A stretch of 64,000 nt of DNA, taken from NCBI GenBank assembly GCA_947652605.1, contig OX393582.1:14160544-14224543 (forward strand), given 5' to 3'. Within the stretch, counting starts at the first letter, position 1. Each line of letters opens with the position of its first letter. Source of the stretch: Elmis aenea (Eukaryota; Arthropoda; Insecta; Coleoptera; Elmidae). A program made the translations under genes and the position numbers. The notes below the pieces were generated by a model. The model worked only from the letters and a program-made list of their open reading frames with translations. It searched no databases and had not been told where the DNA came from. Below are positions 47,701 through 59,700 of the stretch, one piece after another.

Positions 47701-50700
47701 TCAAGTCAACGATATGCAGAAACATATCCAGAAAGAAGACAACCCTCGCACATGTATTTTTGTACGTTGGGCAGAAACTTGGGGCTTTTTCCAAAGATAA
47801 AAAAAAAAAAAATGGCAGAAAAGTTTAAGATGACAATAAAAAAAACATTTTTTTTATTAGGAACATATCCGCAAAAACACTAATTTTTCTATGTTAAACA
47901 GAAACTTAAGTAAATTTGTATAAAGCATGTGATAAAGTATAACAAATCTTAAAAGAACACTATAAAAAATTCGCAGAATATCGCGTTTTCTTTTGCTATT
48001 AAAATTGATTTTTACAAATTTATTCATGTGACACGTAATAGGCTTTCAAAACTTTTAGTTTGTTGATTGGTTGTCATGGAAACAACATAAACTACAACGA
48101 CCGGGCCTACCTGATTTATAGTGGCTGTTGTTTAAAACGCATTTTTTCAAATTTGACAATGAAAGAAGAAGTAAAATACCATGTGTGATACATCAATGAA
48201 TTCAGAAAAATAAATGCTATTTGATTATGTTAATAGCAAATATTGCGTCCATTAGAAAAAATAAAGTTGGTCGTCATAAAACAAAAACGAATCGACATAG
48301 GAAAAATTTGTGACCACCATCTGATTCGGCTTAAAAAGTAGCTTGGGCAATGTTTTACACATTTAAAATATTTCAAACTCCAAAGGAGTTATAGGCGACT
48401 TTCAAAAATCATATTTTCCGGTTTTTCCTAATTTTCTCAGATACCGTTTGAGATATTTCCAATTTCTCTTCGCGTTATTAATGAGCACCAAATTTAGCAA
48501 CTTTGCCAAATTTAAATCTATACTCTAACTATTATAATAAGCGAGATCCCCATGCTTAAACTCGAATTTCAATCACCCTGTATAACTTTCAATAACTACT
48601 AGTAATGGGCTTAAATTAACTTGCAATTTTTATTACTAAAATAACTAATATTATTTTAAAGGAGCAATATAAAAATATTTAAGAATAAGCTCTACTAAAT
48701 TGAAAAATTATTAAACTGTAAAATACGTACATCTCGATCTGGACTAGACCTTTCTTCCGCTTTCATAGGACTTTTCCTTCCTTGCTCGTTAAAGTAATTC
48801 TGCACATCTTGTTTATTTTTCAGGGGTTTAGGTTTTGCAACTGGATCATGAAGGGAAACGGAACGTTTTAAAGTAGAAGATAATTGTTTATTTTTATCAC
48901 TCGCTGCGTTATTTCTCGTTGGACCACTACTAGAATGTAAAGAAACAGTTGATTTCTGCAAATTTTTAGAGAGTGGTTTGGCCGATTTAGCAGAAGTTAA
49001 ATTTTTAGTTACTGGTTTAAAAGTTTTACGTTTTGGAGAAGCAGACAGTGGATATGCAGTTATATGAATGTCGCGATCAATCGAATTCGTCTCCGCTAAT
49101 AGCGAAATAGAACGTTTCATATTGGGTACGATCTCAGTCTTGGCTAAAATTAAAGGTTCAAAAGCTGCCAATTTCTTATCGTATTGCAAACTGTAATGGT
49201 CGACATCACAGTTTGTAAGAGCAACGTTATTATCAACACTCGACACCGGGGAATAATCGCCTATTTTAAAACTTTCTGGTATTGATAAATTGTCATACTC
49301 GTTTATAAGCCGCGGATCAATCGACGACATATCGTCGCTATATTTACGTTCTCCTAAAATGCTTTTTAAACTAAAACCGCCATTGTCATTTTTGTTACGA
49401 TTTGAATCGAGATAAAAACTGCTTTTGTTACTCGAAAGCTGACTGATGACGTCTTCGTCCCCAAAGTTCTCGTTAATAATCCGTTCTATCTGTTCAAAGT
49501 CATCGTTCAAATTTTCATCTTGAAAATCTGAAGGTGGATCGATGACAGAAGCACGTTTTGGTTGAGCCTTATTCGTCGTAATTTGGTGTTTACGCGACTT
49601 TTCGGCTGACTTAACCGATTTTTGGTTCTTTTTAGGTTCGATTTTGGCTTTAAGAGTGTCTGAAGTGTGAGGACGTTTTGGATGTAGCATGGATGATGTG
49701 CTGGTGAAAGGTTTGAAGTCATCGCATTCCAATAGTTCCATTAGTTGCCGTTCGGCTGATAGAAAAGGATTGTAGTCTGTTTGTTTATCACTAAAATATG
49801 TTAAATAATTAGCAAGTTAAAGAAATTTTAACCAGAACATTAAAAAAACATAACATTTTCAACATAATTTTTTCCAAAATTGTGTAGAGGGTGCAACTAC
49901 ATAATTCGGGCTACTATTGTTTAATATAGGAGATAAAAATTCGGTTAAATTAGTATAAACTATACAGGGTGTTCCAGTTATCGTCAACAGCATGGGGATC
50001 TCCTAAACGGTAAGAGATACAGAGTTGGTTAAATAGCTCAAAATGATCTATGAATTAAGAGCAACTATTCCGAGACAAAAAATCTTGCTTATTTGAAATC
50101 ATACTCAAAATATTTTTTAACACTATTAGAACACTTTTTGCGTAGATATGAATTTTGTTAATCAATTTTACTTACCTTTATTTGTTTTTATTATTTTAAC
50201 ACCAACTCTTTTATTTTAAATACAAGTTGTAGTTGGCTGTGACACCATTAAAAAGATTTTTTTTTCTCGTTTCATTGATGTATGGGCTGTTATCTTTAAA
50301 AATAAGTAAATTATTGTATTTAATCAAAGTGGCCATTGGAAAAAAAACAAAACATTACACAAATAAGCTAGCTGTACCTAATTAAACAAAAAAAGAGTAA
50401 AAAATCATAAATTATCGTATTATAAAATCATTGAAACGAGAAAAAAAATCTTTTTAATAGTGTCACAGCCAACTACAGCCCGTATTTAAATTAAGAAAAC
50501 GTATGTTAAAACAACAAAAACAAATTAAGATAGGTAAAATTTATTAACAAATTTTAAATCTACATAAAAAAGTGTGCCGATAATGTAGAAATTTTTTTTG
50601 AGTGATTTCAAATCAGGAAGTTATAGGCAAAAATTATAAACATAATTTTTTTGTTTTTATCAATAGCACAAAAAGTATTAACTATTTTATAGAATAGTTG

Positions 50701-53700
50701 CTCTTATAAATCATAATCATTTGATCCATTTAACCAACTCTGTATCTCTTACTGTAGGAGATTCTCATATTGTGCACGATAACTGGGACACCCTGTATGC
50801 AGAGCTCAATAGGTAGCGATACTTAGAAATATAAAAAAATGTATAGTTTATAACTGACACTAAGAAACTAAATTTAGTCATTTTTTATTTAATATCTTTT
50901 TCTAAGTGTTTTACATTCCACATATACTGATCATAGCATACTCCATTAGGAAGATATGAAGGACAACTTTTGGTTTTCTATTAGATATTGACATAAATAA
51001 AAAAGCACTTGTTTACCGTTTCCAATGAAATTGAACTTGCAAAAAAATTTAATAAACTCTCACCGACAGAACAAACTTTTTTATGGAGTTAACCATAATC
51101 TTTTTTTATATACCTACATAAAAAAATACTGTTACCTGTTATGTGATATTATCACAACTCGCAAGAGTATTACACAAAATTTAAAATCACAAAATTTTCT
51201 TTTTTACTTCTATTAAGTTAATTTTGGATTTTTGAATCTTCTAAGGATTGTTACATGCCGAGCTTTACCGCATATAACTTTTTGTTAATTTAATTTTAAT
51301 TTCTTGCATTAAGTGGCCCGAATACAGTAGTGAATCCTTTTACAAAACAAAGTACTAGTGGGAATGCAATATGATTGTGTTTCCAGTTGGCAACATTGCT
51401 TTAAGCTCATGTGTAGAAAATAAAAAGGTTTAATTAAAATCACTTAGTTTGGTACGTGATTTTTAATTAAACTTATTTGTATTATTAATTTACTTGCTGA
51501 ATATTCTTTCAACAGATGATTCCTAACAAATATTTCGCTGAATATCTGATAATTCTTCAATACAGTTTTGCTGTGAACGTTTCATTTACTCTGCAGAAAT
51601 GCATCTATTTATTATGTTTTGAATTTTCATTAAACTTTGTTATTTGAAATAATTTAAAATATGCCAAATTTTGAATTTGATAATATTTTGTGGACAAATG
51701 TTAACAAGAAAAGATGTAAAAAGGACATCTACAGGCTTTTTTTGTGGGCAGTTTTTGAAAATACCTCGACATTTCATATTCACGACGACCATTAATTTTT
51801 TTTTTAAATATTTGTTGAGTACAGCCCCACACAAAAATCAATTCAAAATTTAGTATATACAGTGTGTCCAAAAGGTATGGAATATGCTATACAGGGTGTC
51901 CCAGCCAAGACGAATTATTCGATAGCTCTTTTATTAGTAATAATATTAAAAAAAGTTAAATATAAAAGTTGTTTGTAATCATCTATTACATAATCTAAAA
52001 TTATTTTCAACTATACACAGTGTTTTGTTTTTGCGCTCTGATACCAAACATTGTTTTTTTATATGAAACACCCTATATATTTTGTAATTTTCAGATGTAA
52101 AATTAAATTCTTTTTCAAAAATATTATAGGTTGTTTATGTCTAAAATAAACCGCTTTGAGTTATTAACGTTTTCTTGAAAGTCTTGACAGATGCAGACCT
52201 TTATAAAAATATTTATATTTATTAACATAACAACACCAGAGCAATTTACTCTGGTAATTTATTAGACAATAGTGTCATAGTGATTGTTGACTAGTTACAT
52301 TTTTAAAATAATATACAGGGTGTTCGTTATACTCGGTCCATTTCGCTAAACCATAAACGCATATAAGTTTTTTTTTTTTTTAATGGAACGCCCTATATAT
52401 TTTTACATTTTCTTGTAGAAAATGTAATTATCTTTCAAAGTTGTTAAGCATGTTTTATGTCTAAATATAATATTTTTGAAGTTATTTCGTTTCTTATGAT
52501 TATTTGCGAGTATTTTACCTAAAATATCGGTAGTAGTAGCCTTTGTAAATTCAAAACAATTTGTATGAACTCTCAACCAGAACAGATAATCGCCACATTT
52601 TCCACTTTGAAAGATAATTACATTTTCTACAAGAAAATGTAAAATGTATAGGGCGTTCCCTTAAAAAAAAAAGAAGACTTATATGCGTTTAGGGTTTGGC
52701 GAAATGAACCGAGTATAACGAACACCCTGTATATTATTTTAAAATTGTAACTAGTTAAAAATCACTATGACACTATTGTCTAATAAATTACCACAGTAAA
52801 TTGCTCTGGTGTTGTTATGTTAATAAATATAAATATTTTTATAAAGGTCTGCATCTGTCAAGATTTTCAAGAAAACGTTAATAACTCAAAAACGGTTTAT
52901 TTTTGACATAAACAACCTATAATATTTTTAAAAGAGAATTTAATTTTACATCCAAAAATTACAAAATATACAGGGTGTTTAATATAAAAAAACAATGTTT
53001 GGTATCAGAGCGCAGAAACAAAACACTGTGTAAAGTTGAAAATAATTTTAGATTATGTAATAGATGATTACAAACAACTTTTATATTTAACTTTTTTTAA
53101 TATTATTACTAATAACAGAGCTATGGAATAATTCGTCTTGGCTGGGACACCCTGTATATCTCAGTAAATATCCACTTTAGGGAAAAATGTTTTGAATAAA
53201 AGTTGTTTGGTACTTAAATTTCCACCATAAGACAAAATTTAAATTCAATTTTTTCGAATATTTCATACCTTTTGGACACACTGTATAAGTAATCCCTCTG
53301 GTAATGACTTACGTTGATTAATCGTTTCACTATACTTGACATAAAACAAAACAACATTGGCAAAACAATGTATTGCCTAAAAACAATTGCCACAATGAAC
53401 ATTTCATTCGCACACATCAAAATGAAAAATAAAGTTTCCTACATTATGAAGGGAGAAAAATTAATTTCTAATTATAATAAAATTTGAAGGATCGTTAAAA
53501 ACCTAGAATACATGAGCATCACAATATTTAAAAAAAAACTGCATTAAAGAATTACCACCACATGAAATAAAACAGAATTCGTTATTTTGCATACAATAAA
53601 AGAGGAACAATCACCATTGGGATAAATTGTGATCAGGAATATTTTCAAGGTGTTGGTCTTCTGTGGTAATCTTATTATCAGTTAGTTTACCGAAAAAGCT

Positions 53701-56700
53701 TTTGGTTACAGGAATTTTACTTGGACTATCGGACTGCTTTGGACAATTTATTGGGGGAAGAAAATTGTATCTGTCAGCATTGCTACCAATCTTTGTTTCC
53801 AAGACACAAGTTTCTTTCACATTCAAATTTATTTTGGGCAATTTCGATTCTCTTTCATACTGCCTTTGCAAAATTTGTGGCAACTTCGTTGCATCCAACT
53901 TAATAAGTTTCTTACAGTGTTTCCGGGAAATGGAAATCATATTTTTTGACCGGCTCACATCGACAAAATCATAACTACCTCTGCATTTTTTCGGATTCAA
54001 AATAACTTGCAACAGTTTAAAAAATCTCGGAGATATTTCTGAAGTGTCACTTAACGTTGAAGCTGCACTTTTAGAAGAATTTACACGGCCTGATAATAAT
54101 TCTGAATAAACTTTTTCCGCATTTCTCAAGCATTCTTCTATATTTTCGTCACCATCGACTTCTACGCTAAAAATGTAAATCAAGTTTTCTTATAAAAGCA
54201 CATGGAAATGATTAATATTACTTTTCATTTCTCACCCAGTGCCATTTTCAGTGTCTTCTTGAAGTGATTCATTTATCGTATCACACTTGTCGCTGCAGAC
54301 ATCTTGATCATTTAAATCACAACGATCACACAATTCGTGATCTTTTTTGTTAAGTTTATTACAAAAACTTGCATAGTTAATCAAATTATGATTTGTATCA
54401 TCTGATTTGACTGCAAGCTTGTCTATACTGTCTTTATTATGATAAAAGTATGTTGAAAATTCAGTTTCCTCACTTTGTAGTTCTAGGAGACATTTATTAA
54501 ATTTTTGAACTAGTAAAAAAGATGTACAGGGTGGACCAAATTTGAATGTTTTATGGGATTTCTCACTTACCATAATGGTTAACGAAGATCTGATATCAAT
54601 CTTTTTTTTTTTTTTATAAACATGCTTGTGTTAACAGATTTTTTATTTTGTTTCATTGTTTGGCTTATGAGATATGAAGTAAACTTGTATATTTTTATAA
54701 TGAAAAGTCTAGTGAGCTATGACTATATAAAAGAGCATTTTTTTAGCTTTTCAAAAATATATAGTTTTATACAGGGTGATTGATTGAGATCGGGACTTAA
54801 AAATATATGAAGAATGAAAAAGGGTACTGATCCGAAATTTTGATTATGACCATGGCATCTGATCTGTTTAATGAAAATATTTTCAATATGGCGACACTTC
54901 CGGAAATACCGGAACTTGACGTCTACTTTCTTATTCCAAATACAATGGTCTATTTTTTATTGCGTATTTGGATTTAAAACGTTATTTTAGGGAGACTTTT
55001 ATTAGCATTCCCTAAGTGCAGTCAGTTTTTTTTAGATTTTTGGACTTTTTTGAAACTTTTTTGATTTTCATTGTGATGCTTTATTATCTAAAGCCGCCAT
55101 TTTTGAAGAGAAAACGTTTAAATTTAGACCATGCCTAGAAGAAACCTTGGAGTACATCCTGGAATTTTTGCAATCGATGCATTACTTACAGGGTGTCCAA
55201 AATTTAATTTTCTTTTAATACAACTTCAGAACACTAAAACTCGTTTTTTTCAAACACAATGCCCAAACTTTTTTTTCATTTTGTAATGCAAAATTACATT
55301 CTGCATCAATCTGTATTAGCGTTTCCTATACCTATCTGCAACAATTTTCGAGTTATTAAGAATTTTTGATAAAGTTAAGAGAAATTGCAACATTTTTAAA
55401 TAGTAAGCCTTGGAAATGACAACAAATGCCAATATTAATAACTGTAAACCACTTTTATCGCGTTTTTCTGAAGTTTCCATGAAAATGGAAAATCAAGAGT
55501 ATTCAAACATGAATATTTTGAACTTATTTTACATTCATGAAGAATGTCACAAGATTATTGAAAGAACTTGTCGTGCGTTCAGTGAGAGGTATCCTCATTT
55601 GACTGTAACGACCAGACAATGAATAGAATCAATTTTTTTTGCAATTTAGAAGAGTGAAATCTGCTAGTATTCGACCTAGGCGTGTGACAAATAATGAAAC
55701 TAATGAAGTTAACATCCTGAGATAATTTAATGACCATCCTCAGCGGTCAATTCGATTGGCAGCGCAAGACTCGGGTTTAACATACTAAGCTGTACAAGCT
55801 GCATTAAAAATGCACAACTATTCGTTCACACTTTCAATAATCTTGTGATATTGTCTATGAATGTAAAATAAATTCAAAATATCCGTGTTTGAATACTCTT
55901 GATATTCCATTTTTATGGATACTTCAGACAAACGCAATAAAAGTGGTTGACAGTTATTATTATTGACATTTGTTGACATTTCCAAGGCTTACTATTTAAA
56001 AATGCTGCAATTTCTCTAAACTTTATCAAAAATTCTTAATAACTCGAAAATTGTTGCAGATAGGTATAGGAAACGCTAATACAGATTGATGCAGAATGTA
56101 ATTTTGCATTAGAAAATGAAAAAAAAGTTTTGGCATTGTATTTAGAAAAAAAACGAGTTTTAATGGTCTGGTTGTACCTATTAATAGAAAATTAAATTTT
56201 GAAAAGCAAAACAAATGTTTTTTTTATATAAAGTCATGGTCTACTAGACTTTTCACTAAAAAAAAAAAAAAACAAGTTTACTTAATATTGTCAAAAACAA
56301 TGAAATTTCATTTAATGTCGTCTCTGTAAAGCCAAAATGGAAAGTGATGTTAAAAAACTGATAACACAGGTGTCTATCTCAAAAAATAACCAAAGAGATC
56401 GATATCAGATTTTAACTAACTATTATAGTAACCGAGATACACCGTAAAATATTTGAATTTGGTCCACCCTGTACAATCACCATCCGTATACACAAGTAGT
56501 AAAAACGTGTTCTTCATAATTACCCCTGACTGTTAAAGGCTCATTAAAATGATTAGCCTCCAAATCACCCACCATATTGTAGAACTTAAAGTTTTCTATT
56601 TCCTGCACTTCTGTGGGTTTTTTCACAACAGTAAATGCCGACTTGTTCAATTTTCGTCTTTTCCTCGGTATGTTTTTAGAACCTGGGGATACCTGAGTGC

Positions 56701-59700
56701 TAGATTTACATATTCTGCTACAAATCGTCTTTTGAGTTTTTAACGAATCTGTTCGATTGTCTGTAAATGAGACGGCGAATTGTTCCGCTGCTATTTCTAG
56801 AATTTGATCCGAGGTAAGTTCCCCTGCTTGCTTCATATCGTCGTTATTTGAGGAACTTTTAATTCGATCGTAGTCAGTCGATAACATTTCACAACTCACA
56901 CTTCTACCAACAGCGTGTAGTGGATACATGCAAAAATCATCACGTAACGGTTTGTTCATACAGACGTCGCTCACACACCGGCGAAGTGAACACCTTAGTC
57001 TAGCCGAACTTAAAGCATCCGACCATTTATTGACGTCTTCACAGTCCAAACTATCCAGGTCCGATAAGTTTCGTTCATAATCTTTTATAACAGTCATTTC
57101 CATGGGGCAATTCACTTGCGAGCTGGTCGTGGTCGGTTCATTGCACGAACGAGAGCTGTTGCACTCTTCAACAGACGACACAAACATGCAGCCATCACTT
57201 ACCGTTTCCAAAGATTTAGACTCGTACTGACTCACAGTAATTGTACTGCAACTACTCAAATCGCATACAGTATTATCAGAATATTTAGTCGAAACAGGTT
57301 CATTGAAAGAGCTCATGGTAGTGTCACTGATACAGCGGCCATTTTTCTCGAAAACATCGTCACTTACATGAGTGACAAAAATCAATTCTTTGGGCACTTT
57401 TTCGGACACTTCACGACACACCGCAAAAATATTACAAACAACTTTATTTATTTCACACGTTAGGTTTCTATTTGGTTTTTTGCGTAGCTGATACTCATTT
57501 TCATCAGGTTTTTGAAATGTTTGAGTATCAACCGATTGGTGATGTATGTTGATGCTATCACCAACATCGTCAGAGTTGGGATTATTAGTAACCCTGAATT
57601 GACAGTCAAATTCCACTTTAGTGCTTGGAAATACTTCACTCATTTTATTGCTAGAATTATTTGCAGGAGGTTTGTTAGCTTCAAGATAGCAGTTTCTGAT
57701 GAAGTCATCTTTACTGAGGCATTTGGCGATTCTGGCTGTGGTAATATCTGTATCAAGTGGCTCAAATTTTCCTGTATCACTACTGCTAAAACTGTTTTTA
57801 TTGTCCCTCCAGTCGTCTGTTAACGTAATACTGTCACTAGATGTGGTACATTCAGTATTTTTAGGTATGGCAAAATCACTAAAACGTCTCATTTTAAGAC
57901 TTTTTGGTGAAGAATCCATTTCACTACTGCTTACATCACACAAAGAATCCGTTGTCCAATGATTGGTTATTGGATAATTATAACGGTTTTCAGATTTTTC
58001 CAAAACATTTTCTTCACAATTGTTTTTAGCACTTTGAGTTTCACTTCTACTAGATTTAAGAGTATCGTTAGCAAAAACAATTGCTTCGTCACTTAGTTCC
58101 GATTCACACGACGTTATGTCGTTTGTTTCTTGACAATTGCTTGCTACTGTAATTTGTTTTGTTTTGTTACTTTTTGATTTATCTGCATACAACAAACTAT
58201 CTGTACTGATGTGATTTGATGAGAAACCATCACTGTCAATACTCTGAGATATTAACGTATGATTGTCTTTTTTTTCAATTTCTTCAAATTTTTTATGATT
58301 TGTGTTTCCAACACTGGGTACCACAACGTCCACTTCATTGTCATTTTTATTGGCGATTTTTGTAACTCTACTCGAAACGTTCTGATCCGTTTTTTTTTTA
58401 CCACTAATACTAGCAATGATCGACGTTTGACAAGAATAATCGTGAAAATCTGGTTCACTACTGCGTTCGCTGTACAAGTCTTCTGTATAGACATCTTTTG
58501 TTACAGGCGTGTTTATTGTCGATACCGAACAATCTACTTCACTCTCGTTACAACTTGCAAATGGCGCGACGGACTTTTTTTTAACCAATTTCGTAACAGG
58601 TTTAACAGGTACCAATTTGTTATGTATGGTGTCTTTCCACGTGACCATTTTTTTAAATTCGTTATCGAAATTGTGACGTTCTAAATGCGACACGAATATG
58701 CCATCTACTTCTTCGTTAATCTTTACCGTATTAAGTTTCTTAGCTGGCGTTAATTTTTTAATGTGAGGGCTAGGAAAAAAGGAAAGAGGATATCAATAAA
58801 TAAATGGGGGCAGGATTAGAATGTGACGTAAAAATGTAAGGAGAATGGAAAAACAAGAAAAAATTACGTTAATTAAAAAAATTACGAGCCTCTTTCCTTT
58901 CTCCCTACATAAGAAACGAAATTGAAGGAAGGCAAAAGGTAAATTCACATAGAACACATTAATATTGGATGTCTCAATAAGAACTCTCCAGCACTGTAAT
59001 ATTTTGTATTTACAACAAAAAAATATGTCAAGGAGCTTAAGTCCTTTATTAATATGTGTTTATATTTTACCTATATTCAATTGTTTTCGAAATTTAAAAA
59101 TTTTATATTTCTTCCAAAAGATACTATGTGTATATTTTCAAACACATCATTTGCAAATTCTTGAAATTTAGTAACAGATGATAAATAGTTCAATTATCTT
59201 TAGAACTTTTTTTTATGAAATTAACCTCATAAAACGAAAAAGTAGTAAAAATTATATAAAACTCTTTGATACACTGTTAAAGATCTAAATAATGTACAGA
59301 CGGTAAACAAACGAATAAATTATGAATATACAGGGTGTTACTTAAATATTGCAAAAAAATTCGGGAGGTGATTACTTATCAAAAATTAAGGGGGGTCTTT
59401 CATATAAATTTTTTTCCTTAGACGTCTCCTTTCGGAGTTACACCCCCCTAAAGGGGAACTGTAAAAAATAGGGTTTTTATTTTATTTCTCAAGTTTGGAT
59501 ATATGTAGGGAAATGATATTTGGCAGATGTTTCATAATTATTAAAAGGTTTTTCATAGTAATAATTTCAACCATCTCCCACCTCCACAGGGGGCTGAAAA
59601 GTGCGACCCCTGTTGGTTTTTTTATCAGAACTTTTTGGTGGGTTAAAATGTTTTAATTAAAAATGTTTTTTTTTTTAGCAAGTTTGATTTATTTAGAAAC

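Larger units (their letters stand above)
47130..48580. mobile_element. Chimeric foldback: CAGGGTTCTCG left half, CAATCACCCTG right half
   Basis: The left outer arm belongs to the family seen at 1-230 (CAGGGTTCTCGTTTTTAGAG), the right outer arm to that at 2206-2531 (CTCGAATTTCAATCACCCTG). The inner arms do mirror each other (GACAACCAATCAACAAACTAA against TTAGTTTGTTGATTGGTTGT). The loop has a transposase fragment, and a small retroposon is inserted at 47292-47494. TA outside both ends. Confidence 0.72.
51860..53283. mobile_element. Outer element of a three-level foldback nest
   Basis: CAGTGTGTCCAAAAGGTATG mirrors CATACCTTTTGGACACACTG; TA outside. Inside, at the TA after GGAATATGCTA, sits 51892-53154, which in turn holds 52316-52729. 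Same family as 30456-34586. Confidence 0.88.
54527..56471. mobile_element. Foldback element filling an intron of the zinc-finger gene
   Basis: CAGGGTGGACCAAATTTGAA mirrors AATTTGGTCCACCCTG, with TA outside each end. It contains a second CAGGGTG end (54772) and the foldback with transposase remnant at 55189-56200. The host intron is 56493-54510, so only 39 nt of intron lie outside the element. Related to 20378-21017. Confidence 0.85.

Noticed and set aside
57116..58684. Several plus-strand ORFs of 80-141 codons
   Set aside because: They are antisense shadows of the large coding exon 58769-56494 and have no recognisable domain.
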